Below, in pieces: positions 1-7,546 of a stretch of DNA of 64,000 nt; within the stretch, counting starts at the first letter, position 1, and each line of letters opens with the position of its first letter. Position numbers and translations under genes: made by a program. This DNA is from RGIG995 sp045543655. GTDB lineage: Bacteria; Bacillota; Clostridia; Oscillospirales; UBA644. The notes under the pieces were generated by a model that searched no databases, had not been told where the DNA came from, and saw only the letters and a program-made list of their open reading frames with translations. Location of the stretch: NCBI GenBank assembly GCA_045543655.1, contig JAZPXN010000038.1:39430-103429 (forward strand), read 5' to 3'.

Positions 1-638
1 GAGAGCAGATAAACCTCCCGGAAAATGCCGGAATAACGGTACATATCCTGATCTTCCAGGTAACTGCCGTCGCTCCACTTGAAGACCAGCACGGTGATGC
101 GGTTGTCGCCTTCTTTGGCGATTCCCGTAAGGTCGAATTCGCTGGTGCCGTGGGAGACCTGGCTATAGCCCACGTACTGCCCGTTGACCCACACGTAATA
201 GGCGGAATCTACGCCCTCAAAGGTCAGAATTACGTCCCGGGAGGCAAAGGTCTTGCCCAGAGTAAAGGTTCGGGAGTAGAGACCGCAGGGGTTGACCTCC
301 GGCGTGAAGGGAGGATCGACGGGAATGGGATAATTGACGTTGGTATACTGGGGAATATCGTATCCGCGGTCGGTCAGGGTCTGCCAGGACAGAGGGACCG
401 GGATGGTTTCGAAGTCCGAGGTATCCAGATTTGCGTCGGAGGGATCTGCGTCGACGGCGGCCATATGCTCGTACCACCGGAAGGCCCAGTTGCCGCAGAG
501 GGACTGATACCGGTCGCTCTCCTCCCGGCTGCCGGCGGCTTCGGCGGCTTCTTTCGACCCGAAGGGGATAAAATAGGCACGGGGCGCCAGGCAATTCTCG
601 TGGAGAACGGCCAGAGATCTGTGATTGGTCAGCTTCAT
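1..638 (-). CDS. lacZ: LacZ-type beta-galactosidase (GH2), 5' part only
   Basis: The first 212 codons of a glycoside hydrolase family 2 enzyme; the rest lies beyond the window start. Visible are the LacZ sugar-binding (jelly-roll) domain with YTNVNYPIPVDPPFTP at about residues 98-113, NPCGLYSRTF at 116-125, GVDSAYYVWVNG at 142-153 and DQDMYRYSGIFREV at 196-209, which follow E. coli LacZ closely. No signal peptide is seen, so a cytoplasmic enzyme hydrolysing imported beta-galactosides is likely. The start ATG at 638 follows a purine-rich GGAGC-type ribosome site, and a good minus-strand promoter lies upstream. The catalytic barrel is not in the window, so activity cannot be judged. Confidence 0.85.
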   Translation of the reverse strand, partial: MKLTNHRSLAVLHENCLAPRAYFIPFGSKEAAEAAGSREESDRYQSLCGNWAFRWYEHMAAVDADPSDANLDTSDFETIPVPLSWQTLTDRGYDIPQYTNVNYPIPVDPPFTPEVNPCGLYSRTFTLGKTFASRDVILTFEGVDSAYYVWVNGQYVGYSQVSHGTSEFDLTGIAKEGDNRITVLVFKWSDGSYLEDQDMYRYSGIFREVYLL

Positions 639-700
639 AAACTCGCTCCTTTTTTTCGGAATGATGATTGATATACAGTATAAAGTATCGCCTTAAATTC

Positions 701-729
701 ATTATATCATGCCGGGGGAGGGATTGCAA
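701..729 (-). promoter_or_regulatory. sigma-A promoter of the LacZ-type gene
   Basis: On the minus strand TTGCAA (724-729) and TATAAT (701-706) are separated by 17 bases. The predicted start is near 694, giving a leader of about 55 bases before the ATG at 638. Confidence 0.65.
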
Positions 730-757
730 GACTATCGGAGTAAACTTTGAAAAATCG

Positions 758-1384
758 TCATAAACCCTTCAGCCGGAACCGGTTTTTGCGGTAGTCCAAA
801 AGCCCGTCGTTTTTCATCCGGGATAATTCCCGGGACAGGGCGGAGCGGTCGGCGTTGAGATAGGCGGCCATGCCGTTGCGGTCAAAGGGGACGGTGAATT
901 CCTCTCCCGGAGTCTTTTCCCGGTCCCGCAGATAGGCAAGGATGCGCTTGCGCAGGGATACGATGCTGCAATAGCGGATCTTCCGGTGCAGGGCCCAGTA
1001 TTCTTTCCCGATGATGTTCAGCAGATTTCCGATCAGCTTCGGATCGGTCCGGGACAGATCCACCGGACCAAGCCACAGCACCCGGCAGTCGGTGACGGCG
1101 GTGAGGGTCACGGGGGCGGGGCGGTCGGAAAAAATCAGAATCTCTCCGAACATCATGCCCGGGGACAGGGTCGTGATCACCGAAAGATTTCCGTCCTCGT
1201 TGATCTGCTGTCCCTGTAGGTGTCCCGACAGCAAAACGCCGCACCGGTCGGTTTTTTCTCCCTCCCGGATCAGCACCCGGCCCTTGGGCTCGAAGGTTTT
1301 CTGCCCCCGCAGGGCGATCATCTGATCTGCGATTTCTTTTTCGTTCATGCCCGCAAAGACGGGCAGATAGGTCAATTCTTTCAT
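758..1384 (-). CDS. Crp/Fnr family transcriptional regulator
   Basis: A 208-aa one-component regulator: an N-terminal cyclic-nucleotide-binding-like effector domain (about residues 8-120, with PGMMFGEILIF as the typical glycine turn) and a C-terminal winged helix (about 145-205, recognition region near SALSRELSRMK). The length is normal for the family. No N-terminal cysteine cluster of Fnr type is present, so oxygen sensing by an iron-sulfur cluster is not indicated; the ligand is unknown. It is transcribed away from the ABC importer at 1507, and the shared intergenic region holds a perfect palindrome that is a likely target of this protein. Confidence 0.88.
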   Translation of the reverse strand: MKELTYLPVFAGMNEKEIADQMIALRGQKTFEPKGRVLIREGEKTDRCGVLLSGHLQGQQINEDGNLSVITTLSPGMMFGEILIFSDRPAPVTLTAVTDCRVLWLGPVDLSRTDPKLIGNLLNIIGKEYWALHRKIRYCSIVSLRKRILAYLRDREKTPGEEFTVPFDRNGMAAYLNADRSALSRELSRMKNDGLLDYRKNRFRLKGL

Positions 1385-1409
1385 TGGTCTTCCTCTATTT
1401 TAGAATTCC

Positions 1410-1423
1410 GTTGCCATGGCAAC
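1410..1423. promoter_or_regulatory. Palindromic operator, probable Crp/Fnr site
   Basis: GTTGCCATGGCAAC is a perfect 14-base palindrome between the divergent Crp/Fnr gene and the ABC importer. Its centre (1416.5) is about 41.5 bases upstream of the start predicted from TATAAT at 1446-1451, the classical class II activator position. Assignment to this regulator is inference. Confidence 0.55.
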
Positions 1424-1445
1424 CGATTTTAAGGATATTATACAG

Positions 1446-1451
1446 TATAAT
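1446..1451 (+). promoter_or_regulatory. -10 element of the ABC importer operon
   Basis: TATAAT with no recognisable -35 hexamer at the proper distance (CCGATT there), as expected of an activator-dependent promoter. The palindrome at 1410-1423 overlaps the -35 position. Confidence 0.5.
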
Positions 1452-1506
1452 TGTGATAGAATAAAGGCATAACCTTGAATTTATTACGATAAAGGAGAAT
1501 TGAAAT

Positions 1507-2538
1507 ATGAAATTCAGATCTTTGTTGGCCTTGCTTCTCGTCCTGGCCCTGTCTTTTGCCCTCGTTGCTTGCGCTCCCGCAGATCCCCAGTCTACCGACG
1601 GGACCGATACCTCTTCGGTTCAGCAGCCCGGAAGCTCCGGCCCCTCTCAGCCCTTTGAGGGTGCGGACGTGCGGGTTGCGGCCCTCAGCGGCTCTACCGG
1701 CCTTGGCATGGCCAAGCTGATGGAGGATGCGGAGACCAAGACCACCGTCAACAACTACACCTTCGACGTATTCGACGCGCCCGAAACTCTTCTCCCCGAG
1801 ATCACTGCGAAGAAATACGATATTGCCGCTCTGCCCACCAACGTGGCGGCTAAGCTGTATAACAAGACCAACGGTCAGCTGCAGATCCTGGCGGTCAACA
1901 CCCTGGGCGTTCTTTATCTGCTGGAAATCGGCACCCAGAACGTGAAATCCGTGGCCGACCTCAGCGGCAAGACCGTCTATACCACCGGTCAGGGCTCTAC
2001 CCCCGAATACGCTCTGAAGTATATTTTGGAAAAGAACGGCGTTACCGATTGCAATATCGTGTTTGAGACCACCGCGGATCTGGTCGTTTCCCACGCCCAG
2101 GAAGGGGCTCTTCTGATGCTTCCCGAACCGAAGGTTACCGCCGTGAAGGGCCAGGTGCAGAACGTCACCGTAGCTCTGGATATGACCGCCGAATGGAACA
2201 AGGTTTGCGATACTCCCATGGCCCAGGGTTGCGTAGTCGTGACCAAGGATTTCGCCGAAGCCAATCCCCGGGCGGTGAACCAATTCCTGAAGGAATACGA
2301 AGCCTCCATCAACTATGTGAAGGAGAACGTGGAGGAGGCCTCCCTCCTCGTGGCTAAATTCGGAATTATTCCCAAGGCGCCTCTGGCCGCAAAGGCCATC
2401 CCCAACTCCAATCTGACCTTCTCCTGCGGGATGGCGATGAAGGATATGCTGACGCCCTTCTATCAGGTTCTGTTTAACGCTGACGCATCTTCCATCGGTG
2501 GAAAGATGCCCGCCAACGATTTTTATTATGAAGGATAA
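1507..2538 (+). CDS. ABC transporter substrate-binding lipoprotein (NMT1/SsuA-like)
   Basis: A 343-aa extracytoplasmic solute-binding protein. Residues 1-20 form a lipoprotein signal ending in LVAC, followed by a Ser/Thr/Pro-rich linker (about 22-48) and a periplasmic-binding fold of the NMT1/THI5 or SsuA type (phrases such as ADLSGKTVYTTGQGSTPEYA and KKYDIAALPTNVAAKL). It is the first gene of a three-gene import operon; its stop overlaps the permease start by 11 bases. The ribosome site AAAGGAGA lies 7-13 bases before the ATG. Relatives import sulfonates, nitrate or thiamine precursors; the ligand here cannot be told from sequence. Confidence 0.85.
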   Translation: MKFRSLLALLLVLALSFALVACAPADPQSTDGTDTSSVQQPGSSGPSQPFEGADVRVAALSGSTGLGMAKLMEDAETKTTVNNYTFDVFDAPETLLPEITAKKYDIAALPTNVAAKLYNKTNGQLQILAVNTLGVLYLLEIGTQNVKSVADLSGKTVYTTGQGSTPEYALKYILEKNGVTDCNIVFETTADLVVSHAQEGALLMLPEPKVTAVKGQVQNVTVALDMTAEWNKVCDTPMAQGCVVVTKDFAEANPRAVNQFLKEYEASINYVKENVEEASLLVAKFGIIPKAPLAAKAIPNSNLTFSCGMAMKDMLTPFYQVLFNADASSIGGKMPANDFYYEG

Positions 2539-3304
2539 TTCTGCCGGACGCACGATCGTTAAGAAAATAGGACTCGGACTCCTGGCCGCTGCCTTTTGGG
2601 TGGCGGTCTGGGGTCTTTGCGCTTATTTCGTGGGATTAGAGCTGTTTCTTCCCTCTCCTTTGGCGGTCTGGCGGGCCCTTCAGCGGCTGGTTCCTACGGC
2701 GGAATTCTGGAAAACCGTAGCCCTTTCCCTGCTCCGGGTGGCCGTGGGGTATCTCCCCGGCGTTCTTTTGGGGGTCGTGGGGGGCGTTCTGACCGCAAAG
2801 GTCAAGGTGCTGGATTTCCTGTTTTCCCCCGTACTTACGGTGGTTCGGGCAACGCCGGTCACCTCCTTTATTATGCTGACGCTGGTCTTCCTCGGTCGGG
2901 ATACGGTACCACCCTTCATCGTTTTTCTCATGGTGCTTCCCATTGTGTGGGCCAACGTGGCCGAGGGGATCAAGACCGTGGACAAGGGACTGAAGGAGGT
3001 TTGTACGCTCTATCGCCTTTCCTTTCCCCGTCGGATGAAGATTCTTTATCTGCCTCATTGCCTTCCCTATTTTTCCGCCGGCGCGATGACGGCGTTGGGG
3101 CTGGCCTGGAAGGCGGGCATCGCCGCAGAGGTGCTCTGTACCCCCGATTTTTCCATCGGTAAGGAGGTATACGATGCGAAGGTCTATTTGGAATCTGCCG
3201 AGGTCTTTGCCTGGACGGCGGTGGTGGTGCTGTTGAGCCTCGTTCTGGAAAATCTGCTGAAATATGCGCTGAAAAGGGGGAAACGGAACCGTGATCAAGG
3301 TTGA
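2528..3304 (+). CDS. ABC transporter permease (SsuC/TauC family)
   Basis: A 258-aa inner-membrane permease of the BPD_transp_1 type with about six hydrophobic segments (first near residues 13-32). The EAA-like cytoplasmic loop is around VAEGIKTVDKGLKEV. I chose the ATG at 2528 because the mature family start (a short charged leader, then the first membrane helix and LFLPSPLAVWRAL) follows directly, and because it gives an 11-base overlap with the upstream stop, typical of coupled ABC genes. It should pair with the binding protein at 1507 and the ATPase at 3291. Confidence 0.88.
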   Translation: MKDNSAGRTIVKKIGLGLLAAAFWVAVWGLCAYFVGLELFLPSPLAVWRALQRLVPTAEFWKTVALSLLRVAVGYLPGVLLGVVGGVLTAKVKVLDFLFSPVLTVVRATPVTSFIMLTLVFLGRDTVPPFIVFLMVLPIVWANVAEGIKTVDKGLKEVCTLYRLSFPRRMKILYLPHCLPYFSAGAMTALGLAWKAGIAAEVLCTPDFSIGKEVYDAKVYLESAEVFAWTAVVVLLSLVLENLLKYALKRGKRNRDQG

Positions 3305-3863
3305 AAAGCTTTCGAAATCTTACGGAAAAAACCGGCTCTTTCACGATCTTTCCTTTACTATTGCCGACGGGGAAAAGGTGCTTTTGTCCGCGCCCTCCGG
3401 GGTGGGGAAGACCACCCTCCTGCGGATTCTGTGCGGATTGGAGCGAGCCGACGGCGGAACGGTCAAGGGGATTTCGCCCGCTGACGTGACTTATCTTTTT
3501 CAGGAGCCCCGCCTCTTTCCCCATCTGACGGCGCTGGAGAACGTTATCTGTATTTTCCCCGACCCCGAGGCCGCAAGGGCGAAGGCCGTGGATCTGCTGG
3601 AGCGATTCGGCCTTTCCGGGGCGCTTTCCCAATATCCCGACGAGCTTTCCGGGGGAATGAAGCAGCGGGTGGCGCTGGCCCGTGCCCTCTTGTCTCCTCG
3701 CCCCGTGGTCTTTCTGGACGAGCCCTTTACCGCCCTGGATGCGGAGTTGAAGGATTCGGTCCGGGGGACGGTGCGGGAATTGTGTCGGGATAAGACGCTG
3801 ATTCTCGTCTCCCACGACCCGCGGGACGGCGAAATTCTTACCGATCGCACGCTGTTTTTATGA
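3291..3863 (+). CDS. ABC transporter ATP-binding protein (SsuB/TauB-like), short
   Basis: A 190-aa nucleotide-binding subunit starting at GTG 3291, overlapping the permease by 14 bases. Walker A is SAPSGVGKTTLL (about residues 31-42), the Q-loop is YLFQEPRLFPHL, the signature is LSGGMKQRVALARAL, Walker B is PVVFLDEPFTALD and the H-loop is LVSHD. All catalytic motifs are present, but the protein is some 50-70 residues shorter than typical SsuB/TauB proteins: it ends soon after the H-loop and lacks the usual C-terminal extension. It energises import by the preceding two proteins. Confidence 0.88.
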   Translation: MIKVEKLSKSYGKNRLFHDLSFTIADGEKVLLSAPSGVGKTTLLRILCGLERADGGTVKGISPADVTYLFQEPRLFPHLTALENVICIFPDPEAARAKAVDLLERFGLSGALSQYPDELSGGMKQRVALARALLSPRPVVFLDEPFTALDAELKDSVRGTVRELCRDKTLILVSHDPRDGEILTDRTLFL

Positions 3864-3868
3864 CAAAA

Positions 3869-3901
3869 ACCCGCCTTTCCTCTTGACGGAAGGGCGGGTT
3901 T
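3869..3901. terminator. Hairpin terminator after the ABC operon
   Basis: Arms ACCCGCCTTTCC (3869-3880) and GGAAGGGCGGGT (3888-3899) form a 12-bp stem with one G-U pair. The plus-strand T tract is short (3 T), while the minus-strand tail is TTTTT. The loop and right arm also contain the -35 box of the next promoter. Confidence 0.6.
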
Positions 3902-3911
3902 GTGCTATAAT
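3883..3911 (+). promoter_or_regulatory. Strong sigma-A promoter driving a decayed gene
   Basis: TTGACG (3883-3888), a 17-base spacer and TATAAT (3906-3911) preceded by TGTGC. It points into the broken MFS transporter gene and its -35 is inside the preceding terminator hairpin. Confidence 0.7.
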
Positions 3912-3957
3912 GCAAGGACGAAGAAGTACCGTTGCAACGATGAGAGGATTTGGCGAA

Positions 3958-4262
3958 ATGAAAAGAATCGGAATCCGCCCGGAAGCGAAAAAGACGCTGG
4001 TCATCGGTCTGATGTGTATCTTGCGGTCTACGTGGCCCGCAACGCGCTGAGCGCCGCATCGCCCCAGATGATCGAGGCGGGCGTTTTTACCACCGAACAG
4101 ATCGGCACGCTGTCCTCTTCCTATTTCATCGTCTACGCCGTGGGACAGCTGATCAACGGTGCGGTGGGGTTGGCTGATTTTGATCTGGTTTGCCCTCGTG
4201 ACCCTGGGCGTTTTCGTGGTTTTCCCTATCAAAAATTCAGAAAGAAGAATTCGTCCCGATAA
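3958..4262 (+). pseudogene. MFS transporter remnant (frameshift plus internal deletion)
   Basis: Three reading frames join into parts of one major facilitator protein. From ATG 3958 one frame gives MKRIGIRPEAKKTLVIGLMC; near 4020 the frame must shift (loss of one base) to continue as AVYVARNALSAASPQMIEAG and FTTEQIGTLSSSYFIVYAVG, the start of a typical N-terminal half. Near 4157 the frame changes again and what follows, WLILIWFALVTLGVFVVFP, resembles the last membrane helix and tail. Some 300 residues between first and last helices are missing. The promoter and downstream terminator are intact, so a non-functional transcript is probably still made. The exact parent subfamily (possibly glycerol-3-phosphate-transporter-like) is a guess. 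Confidence 0.7.
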
Positions 4263-4270
4263 ATCCCTTG

Positions 4271-4298
4271 CCCGCGAGATTCGGCTTGCGGGTTTTTT
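4271..4298 (+). terminator. Intrinsic terminator after the MFS remnant
   Basis: CCCGCGAG and CTTGCGGG form an 8-bp stem (one G-U) with a 6-base loop, followed by six T. Confidence 0.75.
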
Positions 4299-4307
4299 AT
4301 GCGAAAA

Positions 4308-4408
4308 TATGAATAATTTATCAATAAATTTGCATATTTTATAAGTTTTATGCAAGAAAAACCAAACCTCCACTTTTTCCGGGAAATAACTATGAATTTT
4401 ATGTGAAA
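4308..4408. promoter_or_regulatory. Two ArgR/AhrC-like ARG boxes
   Basis: TATGAATAATTTATCAAT (4308-4325) and TATGAATTTTATGTGAAA (4391-4408) each resemble the 18-base ARG box TNTGAATWWWWATTCANW, matching about 14 and 13 of its 16 defined positions. They lie upstream of the argC promoter in an AT-rich stretch, fitting arginine repression of argCJBDF. The match is by eye and the region is AT-rich, so chance similarity is possible. Confidence 0.4.
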
Positions 4409-4423
4409 TCCACCGGAATACGC

Positions 4424-4452
4424 TTGCAATACGCGGGAAATTGTGGTATAAT
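4424..4452 (+). promoter_or_regulatory. sigma-A promoter of argCJBDF
   Basis: TTGCAA (4424-4429), 17-base spacer, TATAAT (4447-4452) preceded by TTGTGG. The predicted start is near 4459, about 37 bases before the argC ATG. Confidence 0.75.
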
Positions 4453-4495
4453 TATTCATATTTTTTGAAATTCATCCGAAAGGCGGAATCAACCT

Positions 4496-5425
4496 ATGAA
4501 ACGGGTCTTTATCGACGGCAGTGCCGGAACCACCGGACTTCGCATCCGGGAGCGGCTGGAGGCGAGAGAGGATATCACCCTCATCACCCTTCCCGAGGAG
4601 GTGCGAAAGGATCCTGCGGCCCGGAAGGAAGCGCTGAATTCCTGCGACGCGGCTTTTCTGTGCCTGCCCGATCCTGCGGCCGTTGAAGCGGTGAGCATGA
4701 TCGAAAATCCCAACGTGACGGTGTTGGACACCTCCACCGCCCACCGCACCGACCCCCGGTTCGCCTACGGATTTCCGGAGCTTTCGCCGGCGCATCTGGA
4801 AAAGGTGGCGGCCTCCAACCGCATCGCCGTTCCCGGGTGCCATGCCAGCGGCTTTATCGCTCTGGTGTATCCCCTTATTGAGGCCGGGATCTTGTCTCCG
4901 GAAGAGAAGATCGCTTTCTTTTCCCTTACCGGATACAGCGGCGGCGGCAAGAAAATGATTGCTCAGTACGAAGAAGAGGGAAGAGATCCTCTGCTGGGCG
5001 CTCCCCGGCAATACGCTCTGGGGCAGACCCATAAGCATCTGAAGGAAATGTGCGCCGTCACCGGTCTTGTTAACGCCCCCGTCTTTTCTCCCATCGTGGC
5101 GGATTTCTACAGCGGGATGGAGGTAACCGTGCCTCTGTTCGCCTCCCAGGTGAAGGCGGCCCCCGACGGGATCAAGGCGGTCTACGCCGCAAAATACGCC
5201 GGGGATATGGTGAAATACGTCGAAAACGTTTCGGAAGAAGGGTTCCTGTCCGCCGGAAAGCTTTCGGGGTTGGACTCGATGGAAATTTCCGTGGACGGCA
5301 ACGCCGACCGTATTCTCCTCACCGCCCGATACGATAATCTGGGCAAGGGGGCCAGCGGCGCCGCCATCGAATGTATGAACCTCCGGTTCGGCCTTCCTGC
5401 CACCGAAGGATTGCTTGTGAAATAA
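4496..5425 (+). CDS. argC: N-acetyl-gamma-glutamyl-phosphate reductase, type 2
   Basis: A 309-aa enzyme that reduces N-acetylglutamyl phosphate to the semialdehyde with NADPH, the third step of arginine synthesis. The N-terminal dinucleotide-binding motif reads VFIDGSAGTTGLRIRERL, the hallmark of the shorter (type 2) ArgC. The catalytic cysteine is C115 in VPGCHASGF. The length (about 310) is normal for this subtype. It is the first gene of argCJBDF, with AAAGGCGG before the ATG at 4496 and ArgR-like boxes upstream. Confidence 0.95.
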   Translation: MKRVFIDGSAGTTGLRIRERLEAREDITLITLPEEVRKDPAARKEALNSCDAAFLCLPDPAAVEAVSMIENPNVTVLDTSTAHRTDPRFAYGFPELSPAHLEKVAASNRIAVPGCHASGFIALVYPLIEAGILSPEEKIAFFSLTGYSGGGKKMIAQYEEEGRDPLLGAPRQYALGQTHKHLKEMCAVTGLVNAPVFSPIVADFYSGMEVTVPLFASQVKAAPDGIKAVYAAKYAGDMVKYVENVSEEGFLSAGKLSGLDSMEISVDGNADRILLTARYDNLGKGASGAAIECMNLRFGLPATEGLLVK

Positions 5426-5440
5426 AGGAGATTGCAAAGA

Positions 5441-6652
5441 ATGGAACTGATCAAGGGCGGCGTTTGCGCCGCAAAGGGATTCCGGGCCAACGGACTGCAT
5501 TGCGGAATCCGGAAGAATAAAATCAAGCGGGATCTTGCGCTGATCGTCAGCGACACTCCCGCCTCCGCCGCGGCGGTGTATACCAAAAATCTCGTCACCG
5601 GAGCCCCCAATACGGTGACGAAGGGGCATCTGCAAAACGGCGTCGCCCGGGCTGTGATCTGTAACAGCGGGAACGCCAACACCTGCAACGCCGACGGCAT
5701 TGAGGTCGCGGAAAAAACCTGTGCCGCTCTTGCCGACGCTCTGCAGATTCCGGCGGATGACGTCGTAGTCGCTTCTACCGGGGTCATCGGTCAGCGGATG
5801 GATCCCACTCCCATTATCAACGCCCTGCCCGAACTGATTGCGGGCCTTGGGGATCACGGGGATCTGGCGGCGGAGGCCATTATGACCACCGACACCCGTC
5901 CCAAGGAGATCTCTTATTCCTTCACCGTCGGCGGCAAAGAGTGCCGCATCGGCGGCATTGCAAAGGGCTCCGGCATGATCCACCCCAATTTAGCCACCAT
6001 GCTGGTCTTTATCACTACGGATTGCGCCGTGACGCCGGAAATGCTGCAGAAGGCCCTTTCCAAGGACGTGACCGATTCCTTTAATATGGTCAGCGTGGAC
6101 GGGGATACCTCCACCAACGATATGGTAGTGGTTCTGGCCAACGGACAGGCCGGGAACGAGATTATCACCGCTCCCGGTGCGGATTTCGACGCTTTCTGCG
6201 CCGCGCTGAAGGCCGTCACCGTATGGCTTTGCCGGCAGATTGCCGGGGACGGCGAAGGGGCAACGAAACTGCTGGAATGCGCCGTGACCGGTGCGAAGGA
6301 TAAAAATACCGCGCGCACCGTCGCGAAGAGCGTGATCTGTTCGTCTCTCACCAAGGCCGCCATGTTCGGCGCCGATGCCAACTGGGGTCGGGTGCTGTGC
6401 GCCATCGGCTACAGCGGGGCCGAGGTGGACGTGACGAAGGTTGACGTTTCCTTCCGCTCCGCAAAGGGGACCGTTGCCGTCTGTAAGAACGGCGCCGGCA
6501 TCGATTTCTCCGAAGAGATCGCGAAAGAAATTCTGCTGGAAAACGAGATCGAGATTCTCGTCGGTCTCGGAGACGGGGACGGGGACGCTACGGCCTGGGG
6601 CTGCGATCTGACCTACGAATACGTGAAGATCAACGGCGATTACAGAACCTGA
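5441..6652 (+). CDS. argJ: Bifunctional ornithine acetyltransferase / N-acetylglutamate synthase
   Basis: A 403-aa ArgJ. It moves the acetyl group from N-acetylornithine to glutamate, making the arginine pathway cyclic. The self-cleavage site and nucleophile are in NLATML (Thr near residue 186) after KGSGMIHP. GDGDGDATAWGCDLTYEYVK forms the conserved C-terminal block. I chose ATG 5441, 10 bases after AAAGGAG (5424-5430), which gives the usual MELIKGGVCAAKGF start. Because glutamate can also be acetylated from acetyl-CoA by bifunctional ArgJ, no separate argA/argE is needed. The gene starts 15 bases after argC. Confidence 0.95.
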   Translation: MELIKGGVCAAKGFRANGLHCGIRKNKIKRDLALIVSDTPASAAAVYTKNLVTGAPNTVTKGHLQNGVARAVICNSGNANTCNADGIEVAEKTCAALADALQIPADDVVVASTGVIGQRMDPTPIINALPELIAGLGDHGDLAAEAIMTTDTRPKEISYSFTVGGKECRIGGIAKGSGMIHPNLATMLVFITTDCAVTPEMLQKALSKDVTDSFNMVSVDGDTSTNDMVVVLANGQAGNEIITAPGADFDAFCAALKAVTVWLCRQIAGDGEGATKLLECAVTGAKDKNTARTVAKSVICSSLTKAAMFGADANWGRVLCAIGYSGAEVDVTKVDVSFRSAKGTVAVCKNGAGIDFSEEIAKEILLENEIEILVGLGDGDGDATAWGCDLTYEYVKINGDYRT

Positions 6653-6670
6653 GGAAAGGAGTATCGTATT

Positions 6671-7546
6671 ATGTCTCTTGAAATTACCAACGCACAGCGG
6701 GCGGAGATTCTGACCCAGGCTCTGCCGTATATTCAGAAATATTACGGGAAAGTGGTGGTCGTCAAATACGGCGGCAACGCCATGATCAACGAAGAGCTGA
6801 AGCAGCAGGTCATGGAGGATATCGTCCTTCTGCATCTGGTGGGGGTCAAGGTTATTCTCGTTCACGGGGGCGGCCCGGAGATCTCCGACATGCTGAAAAA
6901 AATCGGCAAGGAATCGGTCTTCGTGGACGGCCTTCGGGTTACGGACAAGGAGACGGCCGACGTGGTGCAGATGGTGCTTGCGGGGAAGATCAACAAGAGC
7001 CTCGTCAATCTTCTGCAGATCAAGGGCGGCAAGGCGATGGGGCTTTCCGGTATGGACGGTCACATGATCGAAGCCACCGCAAAGGACGAGCGCCTGGGCT
7101 ACGTGGGCGAGATTGTCAAGGTCAATATCGATCCTCTTGCCGATTTGCTGGAGAAGGGGTATATCCCCGTAGTCTCCACCGTGGGATGCGATATGGAGGG
7201 CAACGTCTATAACATCAACGCCGATACCGCCGCCGCCTATCTGGCCGGGGCCATGGGGGCTTACCGTCTTATTTCCATGACCGATATCAACGGCATTCTG
7301 CGGGACAAGGACGATCCCGCCTCTCTCATCAGCTCCATCGATCTGAAGGAGGCGGCAGAGCTGTTCGAGACCGGTATTATCTCCGGCGGCATGATCCCCA
7401 AGGTTCAGTGCTGTATCGACGCCATTCACCGGGGGGTGGAGAAGGTCTTTATCATGGACGGTCGGGTCCCCCATTCTTTGCTGATTGAGACCTTGACCGA
7501 CGAAGGCGCCGGCACGATGGTTATGAAGGAGCGTAAAAAGAAATGA
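6671..7546 (+). CDS. argB: Acetylglutamate kinase
   Basis: A 291-aa amino-acid kinase that phosphorylates N-acetylglutamate. KYGGNAM (K32 onward) and VHGGGPEI (about 64-71) are the ATP/substrate loops; VSTVGCDMEGNVYNINADTA carries the acetylglutamate-binding region, and GMIPK near the C-terminus is the conserved catalytic lysine motif. The length is normal. It starts 18 bases after argJ and its stop overlaps the argD start by four bases (ATGA), so the two are translationally coupled. Confidence 0.96.
   Translation: MSLEITNAQRAEILTQALPYIQKYYGKVVVVKYGGNAMINEELKQQVMEDIVLLHLVGVKVILVHGGGPEISDMLKKIGKESVFVDGLRVTDKETADVVQMVLAGKINKSLVNLLQIKGGKAMGLSGMDGHMIEATAKDERLGYVGEIVKVNIDPLADLLEKGYIPVVSTVGCDMEGNVYNINADTAAAYLAGAMGAYRLISMTDINGILRDKDDPASLISSIDLKEAAELFETGIISGGMIPKVQCCIDAIHRGVEKVFIMDGRVPHSLLIETLTDEGAGTMVMKERKKK

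Noticed and set aside
2498..2527. Earlier in-frame start of the ABC permease at 2498
   Set aside because: It would lengthen the overlap with the binding protein to 41 bases and add a charged segment not seen in the family; ATG 2528 fits better.
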